The notes below the pieces were generated by a model, which was given only the letters and a program-made list of their open reading frames with translations, ran no database searches and was not told the DNA's origin. The position numbers and the translations under genes were made by a program. DNA of 64,000 bases, taken from the NCBI RefSeq assembly GCF_905171765.1, contig NC_053390.1, positions 333,342,294-333,406,293 of the forward strand, given 5' to 3'. Below are positions 45,250 through 55,899 of the stretch, one piece after another. This stretch comes from Bufo bufo. Its lineage: Eukaryota; Chordata; Amphibia; Anura; Bufonidae. Each line of letters starts with the position of its first letter. Position 1 is the stretch's first letter.

Positions 45250-45487
45250 ACTGGCCATACAAATTGAATGTATGTCAGCCAAACCTGCCGATTCCCCTAC
45301 CCACCCCAATGTAAAGAGAGATACATTTCTGGCATTTGGACATCAACTGTACGATCCTTTAGCCACTGGCAAATGAGTCTGGAAGCAGATTCCTTCCCTG
45401 ACCACTTATGTTTATAGTGGAGTCAGAGAAGATAGCTGTCAGCAGAACAAGCTTTCAGCCAACAGCTATTCAAGGTGTATGACCACC
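45250..45487. mobile_element. TTAA MITE, ACTGGCCATACA ends
   Basis: TTAA+ACTGGCCATACAAATTGAAT (45246 on) and ATTCAAGGTGTATGACCACC+TTAA (to 45491), imperfect inverted repeats. No coding capacity. Confidence 0.7.
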
Positions 45488-45551
45488 TTAACAGTTTACA
45501 GACTCTCAAAGTGCTGCTAAAAGCTTTAGATTCCCAAATTAATCTACATAG

Positions 45552-46017
45552 TGTGACACAGTGAGGGGTTGTGTCTAGCAAGGCAGGTATTTTCCTCCCA
45601 GCATGTTCGGCTGCGCTGGTTTCCAGCCAGGTGAGGTCAAATACCGGACCAGAGTTTAAGTGCCGGTCCGGGTTTTGGCAGCACCTGGCTGTCTTTAAAT
45701 AGGCAGCTGGGCTCAGCAGAGATGTCTCTGTTTTTGGGATCTGAGGCTTTGTGCTGTGCTGGAGGGCTGAGAGCCGCATGCTGGGGAAACAGGCCCCCTA
45801 AAGTCTGCTGTGGACTACTGGAGGCAGAACTGTCAGCAAGGTGACTTGTGTTATATGAACTTTCCATTGTGTGTGAATTAACACCAAGACTGCAAAGTTA
45901 CGTGGTGTTTTGTGCAATTGCCTCAAGTGTGAATAAACACTGACATTTTGAGTAAAGAACTTGTATTTTGCCTCTGTACTGTGCCCGCTTATCCTATCTA
46001 CCAGAGCAAACCCCACA
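45552..46017 (+). mobile_element. 5' LTR of a Gmr1-like Ty3/gypsy element
   Basis: TGTGACACAGTGAGGGG to CAAACCCCACA, 466 bp. The 4-bp ATAG before it (45548-45551) recurs after the 3' LTR (48229-48232). It has a possible TATA (TTTAAATAGG, about 45694) and AATAAACAC polyadenylation-like site (about 45932). After it, ATTGGAGGAGTATGCG is where the primer-binding site would lie. Confidence 0.88.
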
Positions 46018-46151
46018 ATTGGAGGAGTATGCGTACAAACGCAGTGAGGCTGGCGTGAACGCCGATATTTTATTTTTTTTTGCATTTTTTCAGGCACAGT
46101 TGTATGTCGTACATTAAACCATCTGTATTACAACCAGTGCCCCACAACAAA

Positions 46152-47020
46152 ATGGAGGCTGTTGTGAAGGCCCTCATGGAGGCTAACCAGTTGCTGCTAC
46201 AACACGTGATGGCTTTACAGACAGCAGGAGCAACCCCGAGCGTCCACGATGCCTGGAAACCAGTCCGTGCTGTGATTCCTAAGATGACCCCCGCAGACGA
46301 CATCGAAACCTACCTGGCGATGTATGAGAAAGTGGCCATCAGGGGAAATCTACCCCATGACCAGTGGGCTGAGGTCATCACTCCATTCCTGGTATCCGAT
46401 TGCCAGCGGGTGTATTTCAACTTGCCGGACAATCAAGCAGCCGACTACCAAAAAGTAAAGGGTGAGATTTTGGCAAGACTGGGGGTGAATGTGTTGGTCT
46501 GGGCCCAGCAGGTACATCAGTGGGGATTTGAGCCGGCAGAGCCTGACCCATTATGACTTACTCCACCTCTTACAAAAGTGGCTACAGCCTGATGTGCTGA
46601 GTCCCACGGCTATGCTGGATAGACTATTGGCTGGTATATTCTGGAGGGCTCTGCCCCCCCCCCCTTTTCCAGCACTGGATCGGCCAGGTGTCTCCTGGCA
46701 ACGCCCTAGAAATGGTGGACCTGGTGGATCGCTACGAGGCTACTAAGACTGTTACAGGTTTTTTTTTTGGGAGGGGGGCAGTCAAACCCCGTAAATCTCC
46801 ATCCCAGACATGGCAACTTGTACTAATCAAACCCACCCAGGGTGTACCCTCTACGGACCTGGCTCCGATAGTCTGCTTGCGGTGTCAGGAGCCTGGCCAT
46901 GTAAGAGCTGACTGTCCCCATCAGGTGGAACCCATGGGTACTAACTATGGCTACCGTCAGTCGCTATATGCTAGGAATCTGTGTGCAGTAGGTACCCCAC
47001 CCAAAAAATGTAAACCACCT
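46152..47020 (+). pseudogene. gag of the Gmr1-like element (SCAN-like capsid, zinc knuckle)
   Basis: Start chosen at MEAVVKALMEANQLLLQ (46152). The capsid part (AVIPKMTPADDIETYLAMYE, DQWAEVITPFLVSDCQRVYFNL) runs to 46545. There the frame shifts, and HYDLLHLLQKWLQPDVLSPTA with LLAGIFWRALPP and, after a run of C at 46655-46666, GNALEMVDLVDRYEA follows. These pieces correspond to the helices of the SCAN domain, which is known to derive from gags of this group. A CCHC knuckle (CLRCQEPGHVRADC, about 46878-46919) ends the protein. Gag would assemble particles and bind RNA. At least three frame changes make it dead. Confidence 0.82.
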
Positions 47021-47285
47021 GTGCCAAGTGGAGGTAGGAGACACTCCAGCGGAGGCACTGCTGGACTCAGGGAGTCTGATGTCCCTAGTAGGGGCTCCCC
47101 TGGTTCGGTCAGCGGAGTATACTGGCAGGAAAGTCGGGGTCATGTGCATCCATAGAGACTTAAAAGACTATCCCACCGCCCTGGTGTCTCTAACCACAGG
47201 GACTGGCAGATGGACTCACAAAGTGGCAGTTGCCCCAAATTTACACTACAAACTTATAATAGGGAGAGGCTTCCCGACACTGTGA
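47021..47285 (+). pseudogene. Aspartic protease of the Gmr1-like element
   Basis: VGDTPAEALLDSGSLMSLVGAPL with the catalytic DSG (about 47070), and further on HYKLIIGRGFP, the usual end of gypsy-type proteases. The enzyme would cut the Gag-Pol polyprotein. It is in another frame than the zinc-knuckle part of gag. After 47285 only a short acidic linker is left before the RNase H domain. Integrase and reverse transcriptase are gone. Confidence 0.8.
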
Positions 47286-47379
47286 CTGATACCCATGAGA
47301 CAGGGGTAACCGTAGCAGAGTGGCCCGACTCAGGGGGGAGACCAGAACCCTGGGAACCTGAGACCGAAGGGCCAGTGGG

Positions 47380-47800
47380 GGTTTTGGTGACGCCCGACTT
47401 CAAGAGGGAGTTCGTGGTACAAATGGATGCCTCCAAAGTAGGCCTTGGTGCTGTACTGTCTCAGGAAGTCAACAGGGAGGAGCATCCTGTTGTCTTCATA
47501 AACCGCAAGCTCACCCCAGTCGAAACCAGTTACAGTATAGGGTAGAGAGTGCCTGGCTATCAAGTGGGCAATCGAGTCTCTCCGCTACTATTTGTTGGGG
47601 AGAAAGTTCCGCCTGGTGACCGACTACTCCCCTCTCAAGTGGATGAGCCAGGCCAAAGACAGGAATGCCCGGGTCACAAGATGTTTTTTGTCTCTGCAGA
47701 ACTTTAAGTTCTCGGTAGAACACAGAGCAGGCCGGTTGCAGGGAAACGCGGATGCCCTGTCCCGGGTGCATTGTCTGGTGTGTGTCCATTCCCTCAGGGT
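47380..47800 (+). pseudogene. RNase H domain of the Gmr1-like element
   Basis: FKREFVVQMDASKVGLGAVL (first acidic residue), EEHPVVFINRKLTPVETSYS, a frame change near 47545, then AIESLRYYL and RLVTDYSPLKWM, and finally EHRAGRLQGNADALSR. This is a complete gypsy-type RNase H order, which would remove RNA from the RNA-DNA hybrid. It ends only about 30 bases before the polypurine tract. In most Ty3/gypsy elements integrase would follow here; in Gmr1-like elements it precedes RT, which fits. Confidence 0.85.
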
Positions 47801-47803
47801 TGA

Positions 47804-47823
47804 ACAAAGGGGGGTGGGGGGTA
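47804..47823 (+). other. Polypurine tract
   Basis: AACAAAGGGGGGTGGGGGGT directly before the 3' LTR. It would prime plus-strand DNA synthesis. Confidence 0.85.
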
Positions 47824-48228
47824 TGTGACACAGTGAGAGCTTGTGTCTGGAAAGGCAGGTATTTTCCTCCCAGCATGTGCGGCTGAGGTCAAATACCGGA
47901 CCGGATTTGGCAGCACCTGGCTGTCCTTAAATAGGCAGCTAGGCTCAGCAGAGATGTCTCTGTTTTTGGGATCTGAGGCTTTGTGCCGTGCTGCAGGGCT
48001 GAGAGCTGCATGCTGTGGAAACAGGCCCCCTAAAGTCTGCTGTGGACTACTGGAGGCAGAACTGTCAGCAAGGTGACTTGTGTTATATGAACTTTCCATT
48101 GTGTGTGAATTAACACCAAGACTGCAAAGTTACGTGCTGTTTTGTGCAATTGCCTCAGGTGTGAATAAACACTGATTTTGCCTCTGTGCTGTGCCTGCTT
48201 ACCCTATCTGCCAGAGCGAAACCCAACA
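47824..48228 (+). mobile_element. 3' LTR of the Gmr1-like element
   Basis: TGTGACACAGTGAGAGC to GCGAAACCCAACA, 405 bp, followed by ATAG (48229-48232). Compared with the 5' LTR it lacks three short segments (including GCTGGTTTCCAGCC and AGTAAAGAACTTGTA) and has scattered substitutions, so the insertion is not recent. Confidence 0.88.
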
Positions 48229-48232
48229 ATAG

Positions 48233-48770
48233 ATAATCTAAAGGTGTTTACCTGCAACTCAATGTAGATAAATCACTTGGAACACCCTACAAATGCCAAC
48301 CCTGTGTCAACAGCAACTACTGTCTGTACACACACGAATTACAGGTTTAGCATCAGATAAAGTCAAAAGTGGTGTACCTAGAAGGTTTACATCAGGCAGT
48401 GTAATACCACCCTACCACAGTGAGAGCCATATGTATCTGAAATGATTCCATGGTTACAGGCAGACTTGCATCAGCATAAGATAACATGTCATGGTCAGAC
48501 ACTACTGTAGACAAATTACAACTTGAGAAGTGGCAATATTTCCAGACATCCAAAGTTGAAAAAAATATTCTGAATGTGAAGATTATATCAGGTCAGCAAT
48601 ATGAACTTGGTAGGAGAAGCAGGCATCTATGTAAGCACTTACTGATTTCTTGCATCCACATAACTACCTATAATTTAAAGGAAAAATAACCAATGAGCCT
48701 CTGTCCAGAAAATACCAGTTAAAAGTACAACCCAACATTAAAACAAGGACAACTTAGTGTGTGACACTAC
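48233..48770. other. No recognised feature
   Basis: Unassigned unique-looking DNA. The 67-codon frame at 48486-48689 is not recognised. Confidence 0.4.
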
Positions 48771-48774
48771 CATA

Positions 48775-48965
48775 ACTCCTAGGAAGACACCACTGGTGTC
48801 ATATTTGATGCTGCTATTTCCTTCACCCCCTATAGTCAATTGCTCAGCGATAATCTTTTTTTTTTTTACTGTGGAAACAGCAAAACCTCATTGCTGCTCC
48901 GATTCATTCTTCTCTCTATTACTGTAACTCATTAATAATTGGTCTCCCCCTCACCAGAATTAATC
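48775..48965 (+). pseudogene. L2-like LINE fragment
   Basis: GTGTCATATTTGATGC..., then TTTTTACTGTGGAAACAGCAAAA, and ATTACTGTAACTC parallel 3930-4010 of the L2-like relic on the same strand (LTTETTKT...LDNCNS). Highly diverged, with no open frame. Confidence 0.5.
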
Positions 48966-49084
48966 ATATAATTAAAGCCACATAAAAATATAGCAGGGTC
49001 AAGGACATAGACACACTGCTCAGAATTGGCATTAGATACGCAATATGAAGTTATCATCAATATGTGGGGCTGCTGTTTGACAAC

Positions 49085-49260
49085 TTAAAGGAGTTGCCCA
49101 AGATTTTGATATTGATGGCCTATCCTCAGGATACGGTCTCATAAACGACCGTATTTTTGGTCCATGTTGGATCTGGATTTTTTGCAGATTGCACACGGGG
49201 CCATTCATTTCTATGGGTCTGCAAAAAATGCAGATAGCACAGAGATGTTAGGAAATATGT
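49085..49260. mobile_element. Remains of a TTAA MITE and a GGCCTCATGCAC-type MITE
   Basis: TTAAAGGAGTTGCCCAAGAT (49086 on) is a TTAA left end, followed by GGCCTATCCTCAGGATA. From 49136 the text ACGACCGTATTTTTGGTCC and TCTATGGGTCTGC resembles the 53306-53623 family. Both are incomplete. Confidence 0.4.
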
Positions 49261-51613
49261 TTTAAAGCACAAATTCTGCCTATGGCCACATGTATGGCCT
49301 GTATAAGGCCATGTTTACATGTTGGGCCTAGCATCACATCAACACTACATTTTTTGCTGTGGCTTTCCATAATCGTTGCAAAAAGAAGTGTTTTGACTGT
49401 GGAAAAATATGTACTGCAGACATAAAACTGTCAAAAAAAACACTCACCACATATCGTCCCTGCAATGCAAGTTTAAACCTGATTCTTCCCCCAACATATC
49501 CCAACCGGGAAGAAAATCAGGACACCCACGTCAGGGGTGTAGCTACCATAGGAGCAGAGGAATCGGCTGCTATGGGTCCAAACTCAGGAAGGGACTCAGG
49601 AGGAGGACAAATGGCAGCGACAGAGACGCCTGCAGGAGGAGAAGAGAGGGGAGGCTTTTTTTTGCATTAAGGGGAAAGGACCCAGTTTCAAAAATTTGCT
49701 GTGCTGTCCAGTCAGTTCACGCACACATTAAATGCCTGCCCTGTCTGAATTTGGCAGGTTAGACTTAAATTACTCTAACATCTGTGGCCAGCTGTGTCAA
49801 AGTTTGGTAAGTCAACATCTCACATCATTTCTGTATGTTTGTTTTATAGAATGTAATTAAATATTTTTATAGAAAACATGAAATATCAAGTATTCTTAAA
49901 TGTGATACATGTAGTGACTCTTTTTGGCAATTACATTAATGAAGCGCTCTTCAGTTTCGGTTACAGATTGCTCTCCAGAGTTCCACACTCACAGAGGAAT
50001 GTGAAGTCCTCTATAGTTCCTTCCTGCAGTAGTAGACTATCACCTGGATAATTTAGAAATTGGAAGCATTGCTCCTTGATCCCGCAAGAGCTCTTACCAC
50101 ATGCCATCATCTAAACCACCTACTGTCTGATATAAGTAGATAACATGAGAACTGAGGGTTTTCTTCTGTTTCTTATCTCACGTTTCATACCAAATCATTA
50201 ACATATCTTAAGATCACTTCATTAAAATCATGAAAATGTAACATTTGTAACAGGTGGTCTTTATTATACAGGTCATTGACACTGTCAAACATCTGTTGAA
50301 AGGTGACACTACACCTACAAGGTTATCACTATGGAGCCAAGAAGTCTAAAACAACCGTAAGCAGCAAAGTAAATGGGCTTCATCTCTAACACCTTCCTCA
50401 TCTTGGAGATAGACAGAGTTAAAAGCTGTCAATGTAAACACTTGATCCTCACACTAATGATGCTAAAATTATCTCTGTTACCTTTTTTGAACCCTTAACC
50501 TAAACTTCTAAGTACTTTATTGCAGTACTTCTTCACCCAAACCACTTGTATACTTTCAACAACTGACAGTCAGCTTCTCTTTAGATGTTTCAATTGCATT
50601 TAATTTACACGTGACAAATGACTGATGAGTGATGATACATAATGAGAACAGTATGTGTCATTATAGCAGTCTCAACATCCTCAAAGGATGAAAGGAATAT
50701 ATATTTAATGAGAATTATACAAATATTCTTTTATTTTTCATCTTAGGTTACCTGAGAACCCTTGCTGGAGGAGTTTGCCTGGAGTAGTGGTCAAACTTGT
50801 GTCCTGTAACTCCATTCAATCTCTATGAGAGTCCAGCACCACTCCATCCAAACTTTGCTGAAACAGGGGCTCAGAGCCCCCATTCTAGTGATAGGTGAGG
50901 CACCCCCCAAGTGATCACTTATTATTTGTCTTGTGGATAGGTGCTAACTATTTTTTGTGGTATAACTCCTTTAGTAGAAGTTATAAAGTATATCAGAGTT
51001 TCTACATTTTACAATAGATAATTAATTGCTCCAAAGTAATCTGTGACCAAAGCAATATTTCCAACATTTTTACCATTTTAAAAGAATATATTCTGTCACA
51101 AATATTAACACTCAATGATAAATTGCAGTGTAATAGTAATCTATACACGATAAGAGGATACTAATACTCAAGACTAAGTGGACATTGATAACTTGGGTCA
51201 AGAACAATGATATTATGGCATTTAGAGCAAGCATAGCTTATACAAAGTCTCTCATGACCACATCTATTATCTAAAGCTGAGCTCAGTGCGGCTATCAATT
51301 CTGGATGCTTACTGGCCAGAATGGACACCCACGTATTCCAAAGGTCACTCAGTAATGAACTATAAATAAGCCCTTACTTTGTATCACATGGACAGTTCAG
51401 CAGTACCCCCCTTTACTCCACAGAAATCCCATTAAAAAATATAGGCCACTGCACTGATCTCTTTAAAAGGAAACATCAATCAACATTTTTTATCACATAT
51501 ATACAACCTATATGTGATTCTCATAGGTCATTTTTTCTTATAAAAACAAGTGGATGGTTTTCAGGATATAATTTTTTGAAGTCACTCTATGTATTTTACT
51601 TCTTGTTCTTAGC
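49261..51613. other. Mostly unassigned
   Basis: No convincing gene. CAGGGGTGTAGCTACCATAG at 49532 may be a hAT-type end. 50745-50975 resembles the right part of a TTAA MITE (ends GGTATAACTCCTTTAG). On the minus strand a 49-codon frame (about 50106 down to 49960, containing KEQCFQFLNYPGDSLLLQEG) ends near a GTGAGT but lacks a good acceptor, so I do not call it an exon. Confidence 0.35.
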
Positions 51614-52142
51614 TGTCATGGATGGAAGGGAAGAGTGCAGCCCTGATATCCACCTGCACCACTACCCTACCTACTTGTACGGCCCGTCCTAACTGACGGC
51701 GTACAACTTGGCGGCAGTCCCTCGCTTAGATACTTGCAGGGACCTAAAGAAGATAAGAGGAGTACCGTAACAGAGTCAAGGAAGCCAAAGTCAAAACCGG
51801 AAGGTTACCCAGGTACACAGGGAGCAACACAATAACAAGGTCAAAACAATCCGAAGTCAGAAGCCAAGATGTCACGACAACTCCAGGGAGGTCACAGGGT
51901 CGAGGTCAAAAGCAAAGCCGAGGTCCAAACACACGAAAGACACAATATGCAAAAATGCTGGTGAGAGTAGCAAGACCAATCACAGGTAACCTGTGGCCAG
52001 CAGGCTGCCTGTTTAAATAGCCCCGACTGGTAAGTCACGTGATGTGGCCAGCGTCACGTGATTTGCATCACACATCTAAACACAGCTGAGCGCCGATTCA
52101 TCTTTATCGGCGCTCAGCTCCCGAGCTGCTCGTTGTCTAGGG

Positions 52143-52264
52143 CAGTGTTTCCCAACCAGTGTGCCTCCAGGTGTTGCAAAACTACAACTCAGCGAAAGGC
52201 TGTCCGGTCATGCTGGGAGTTGTAGTTTTGCAACACCTGGAGGCACACTGGTTGGGAAACACTG
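52143..52264. mobile_element. hAT MITE 1, CAGTGTTTCCCAACC ends
   Basis: Near-perfect inverted repeat of 122 bp: CAGTGTTTCCCAACCAGTGT to ACACTGGTTGGGAAACACTG, with GTCTAGGG on both sides (52135-52142, 52265-52272). Nearly the whole element is hairpin. Confidence 0.93.
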
Positions 52265-52272
52265 GTCTAGGG

Positions 52273-52419
52273 CAGGGATGGGCAAACTACAGCTCTCCAG
52301 CTGTTGTAAAACTACAACTCCCAGTATGCCCAGTCTGCCTACAGCTATCAGCCTACAGCAGGGCATGATGGGATTTGGAGTTTTACAACAGCTTGAGAGC
52401 CACAGTTTGCCCATCCCTG
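52273..52419. mobile_element. hAT MITE 2, CAGGGATGGGCAAAC ends
   Basis: CAGGGATGGGCAAACTACAG to GTTTGCCCATCCCTG, with GTCTAGGG on both sides (52265-52272 and 52420-52427). The left flank is the right duplication of MITE 1. The interior is related to MITE 1 (AAACTACAACTCCCA). Confidence 0.93.
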
Positions 52420-52582
52420 GTCTAGGGGATGGAGGACGCCGGCCACGCTGAGGAGGCATGTGCGGCCGGGTCCTCCCTGCGTGGGATGCCGGCAGTGCTG
52501 TGAAGGGGGAGCGCGTTGCCGCCCCCCCCATAACATTTCCTCCTTTGTTTGGACTTTTAGCATGGCAGACAGTCTTGCTTAA

Positions 52583-53800
52583 CCCCTTACAGACCAAGAC
52601 TATTTTCATGTTTGCATTTTTTATTTATCCTCCCCACATTCCAATAGCCATAACTTTTTTTTATTTTTCCCTTCATTTTTCCCTTTTTTGCAGGAAAAGA
52701 TGCATTTTGACATATCATGAAAATGACATGTTCTTATTCTGGGGCTCAATACAATTGTGGCGATACCAAACGTTTAGTTTTTGTTTTTTGTTTAATTACT
52801 TTAAAAAAAATAAAAACCTTTGAAAAAATCTAAATTTTCTTTGCATTGCCATATTCTGACAGCCATAACTTTTTTATACTTCGGTCTACAGAGCCGCATG
52901 AGGGCGTGATTTTCTGTAACAAACTGTAGTTTTTATTGGTACCATTTCTGTGGCATTTACAATTTTTTAATCAGCTATCCAATTTTTTGGGGGGACAAGA
53001 TGACTAAGAAATGGTGAATCACGTGGTTTTTTTCTGGGTTTTTTTCCGTTATGGAGTTTACTACACAGGAATTTTAAATATTTTAATAGTTCAGTAGTTC
53101 GATACCTAATATATTAACTTTTTTATTTTTTATATATTTTATATGCAAAATTGGTAAAGGGGGTGATTTTAACTTTTAATATTTTGGTGTTTTTTGTTTC
53201 TTTTTTTTTTTTTACTTTTTATTTAATAATTATTAGCCCTCTAAGGGGGCTAGAACCTGGGATCTTTTGATCCCTTGTCCTATTCACCCTAACAGAGATC
53301 TATTAGGCCTCATGCACACGACCGTATGTATTTTGCGGTCCGCAAAAAATGGATCCGGAAAAAATACGGATGACATCCGTGTGCATTCCGTATTTTGCGG
53401 AACAGAACAGCTGACCCCTAATAGAACAGTCCTATTCTTGTCCGTAATGCGGACAATAATAGGACATGTTCTATTTTTTTGTGGAATGGAAATACGGAAA
53501 CGAAATGCACATGGAGTACCTTCCGCTTTTTTTGCGGACCCATTGAAATGAATGGTTCCGTATACGTTCCACAAAAAAAACGGAACGGACACGGAATGAA
53601 AATACATTTGTGTGCATGAGGCCTTAGGATGAGTCTAACATTGTCCCTGCTGAGCTGTGCCGCATGCATAGTTTAGAAAAGAGCTTACCATGGCAGGCCT
53701 GGAAGGCTTCAGAAGCATCCAGGCTGCCATGGTAACCTATTGACATATAACATCTATGATAAAAATCATGTGGATATCTATATGTATCTTTTAGAGAAAT
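52583..53800. mobile_element. Long TTAACCCC-type element, shorter relative
   Basis: TTAACCCCTTACAGACCAAG at the left (52579), a T-rich body with AATAGCCATAACTTTTTT and GATACCTAATATATT, then a Harbinger-like insertion (53306-53623) and a short GC-richer part. No right terminus is certain, so the end is approximate. No coding capacity; frames are chance. Confidence 0.5.
53306..53623. mobile_element. Harbinger-like MITE, GGCCTCATGCACACGACCG ends
   Basis: GGCCTCATGCACACGACCGT and TGTGTGCATGAGGCC in inverse, flanked by TTA (53303-53305, 53624-53626). The interior is rich in GCGGACC/TCCGTA motifs. No gene. Confidence 0.88.
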
Positions 53801-53839
53801 GTCAAATAGCCAGTCCTGTTAACCCTCTCAGTCAACAAG

Positions 53840-54570
53840 CTAAAGCTGGCCACACACATTAGATAGAAGTTGGTTGATGGCTGAAAAGCAGTTGAACAAA
53901 CAATCATCTGGTGAACGTTTGTCTCACAGACACGACCATACACACTGTAGTCCATAGTGTTTGTTACAGTTGTTCAAACTGCCCATACACGTTCAATGAA
54001 ATTGGACAATGGATGAAAGATCTTCCAAATAAACATCTTTTGATCACAATATTTTTTTGAACAAAAGATCTTTTGTCCGACTATTGGACAAAAATACTAA
54101 ACACGGCCAGCTTTTTTTCAAAGGATATTGGCCTATCACCTCTCAACTAAAAAGATTGTTCATAGTTAAAGGGCTTTATTACAGTAAGTACAGAAAGTTA
54201 ATACAAGCCACTTACTAACTCGTTGCCATGGTTACGACCACCCTGCAATCCATCAGCGATGGTTGTGTTTGCATATATAGAAAAAAGCACCAGCCTATGT
54301 GTGCTCCCATGGTCCCGGCCACTAGAGAGGCCGGCACTTTTTCCTATAGTGTGCAAACACGGCCAACGCTGATGGATTGCAGGATGGAAAAATGAATCCA
54401 GCCAGCAAAGGAAGCAATATGGACAATCACAATACATTAGTAAGTGCCTTGTATTAACTTTCTCTACATAATAAATGCCCCCCTGAAGTGAGACAAAATT
54501 TTAATTTCAACCGATGAACATTAGTTTTGGTGGATATTGTCCATTTTGATCAACTATAGATTAATATGTA
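53840..54570. mobile_element. MITE (AGCTGGCCACACACATTAGAT) with an inserted MITE
   Basis: Left AGCTGGCCACACACATTAGA and right TTAATATGTATGGCTACCT, an imperfect inverted repeat. At about 54171-54480 a second element has inserted: GGGCTTTATTACAGTAAGTA with AATACAAGCCACTTACTAA on the left and, in inverse, TTAGTAAGTGCCTTGTATT with ATAATAAATGCCC on the right (terminal repeat about 48 bp). No target duplication was found for the inner one. Confidence 0.6.
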
Positions 54571-54681
54571 TGGCTACCTCAAAAGAAATGTACTAAAAAC
54601 TTATATAATGTACATTCTATTGCAGCCCCCACCCTCATTTGGCTTTTAAAATAGACCCACTGTTTTCATTAGGGCATCTAA

Positions 54682-55159
54682 GGGTACTTTCACACTAGCG
54701 TTAAACTTTTCCGGTATTGAGTTCCGTCACAGGGGCTCAATACCGGGGAAAAAAGCATCAGTTTTATCCCAGTGCATTCTGAATGGAGAGCATTCCGTTC
54801 AGTATGCATCAGGATGTCTTCAGTTCAGTCACTTTTACAATATTTGGCCGTAGAAAATACTGCAGAATGCTGCGGTACTTTCTCTGGCCGAAATTCCGGA
54901 ACACTTGCCAGATCCGGCCTTAATTTCCATTGAAATGTATTAATCCGGTACCAAGTTGTCTGGAAAAACAAATCTGATTTCCCGGTCTGTGAAAAAGATA
55001 AATATCGGATCCATTTTTCCGGATGACACCAGAGAGACGGATCCGGTATTGCAATGCATTTGTCAGACGGATCCGGAAACAAATGATATCCGGTTGCATA
55101 CGGACTTCCGGATCCGGCAGGCAGTTCCGGATTCTTCTAACGCTAGTGTGAAAGTACCC
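54682..55159. mobile_element. Harbinger-like MITE, GGGTACTTTCACACTAGCGTT ends
   Basis: GGGTACTTTCACACTAGCGT and ACGCTAGTGTGAAAGTACCC, a perfect terminal inverted repeat, flanked by TAA (54679-54681, 55160-55162). The interior has CCGGATCC palindromes. Closely related to the outer element at 13561-14557. Confidence 0.92.
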
Positions 55160-55280
55160 TAAGAAATGTGCTAATCAGCCAATACATCACAGTTTATTTG
55201 CGAGGTTGAGAACAACTGATAAAAAAATGATGTTCAGTTTACACATACAACTGCAACAACCTTAAAAAAAAAAATCCTTT

Positions 55281-55535
55281 TTCAAGCTCAGTGGTTAGTA
55301 CTGGTGCCTTGAGCGCTGGGGTCCTGGGTTCAAATCTGACCAAAGACAACATCTGCATGAAGTTTGTATGTTCTCCCCCTGTCTGTGTGGGTTTCCTCCG
55401 GGTACTCTGGTTTCTTCCCACACTCCATAGGGAGCTTAGATTGTGAGCCCCATTGGGGACAGCGTGATGCTAATGTCTGTAAAGTGCTCCAGAATATAGC
55501 AGCGCTATATAAATACGTAAAATAAATAGATAAAT
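55281..55535 (+). repeat. V-SINE-like tRNA-derived SINE
   Basis: Head with A-box-like GCTCAGTGGTTAGTACTGG (55287) and B-box-like GGGTTCAAATC (55327). The central domain is GTATGTTCTCCCCCTGTCTG, GTGGGTTTCCTCCGGGTACT and GGTTTCTTCCCACACTCC, the conserved core of V-SINEs. The 3' part is GTGAGCCCCATTGGGGAC with the tail GCGCTATATAAATACGT. SINEs are transcribed by Pol III and copied by partner LINE enzymes. The tail resembles that of L2-type LINEs such as the one at 3.5-4.8 kb. Confidence 0.88.
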
Positions 55536-55899
55536 CCCACAGCAAAAGTTAACAAACACCATGCCTTTTGCTCTGTATCTCCTTGTCTCAGCACTCCTTT
55601 ACATTGTTATATGTAGAACATTAATTCTGAACAGTGCAAACAAACCCAAGGTGTGAAAGCTCAAAGTATTGCTCATTGGAGGCTTTATATACTTGCTAAT
55701 CAAATAAAATGATCCAACCGACTGTGTGTGTGCGTGTGTGTGTGTGGTCTATTCTACTAATTTCTTTGCACTCCAGCTCTTAAGGATAACTGCTGTAACC
55801 CCTGTAGGCAAAGCCAGATTAGAAGCAAGAGTCCGCCTTTTTTTCCCAGGATCACAAAGGGAAACTACTTATCAAGCACGGCGAGTTTTTTTTTTTTTT
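55536..55899. other. Unassigned; short TG microsatellite
   Basis: (TG)n at 55722-55746 and a T run at 55886-55903. No gene. Confidence 0.5.

Larger units (their letters stand above)
51614..52535 (-). mobile_element. 3' LTR of a gypsy-type element, with adjacent polypurine tract
   Basis: On the minus strand it reads from TGTTATGGGGGGGGC (52535) to CATCCATGACA (51614), with TATTTAAACAGG (about 52018) as possible TATA and a long hairpin GCTGAGCGCCGAT / ATCGGCGCTCAGC (52085-52121). Directly before it (52536-52555) lies AAACAAAGGAGGAAA on the minus strand, a polypurine tract, so this is a 3' LTR. Internal sequence is lost about 20 bases further, at the next element. Two hAT elements have inserted in it. 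Confidence 0.65.

Noticed and set aside
49960..50106. Minus-strand frame with KEQCFQFLNYPGDSLLLQEG followed near its end by GTGAGT
   Set aside because: No credible acceptor upstream, the plus strand is equally open, and no family is recognised.
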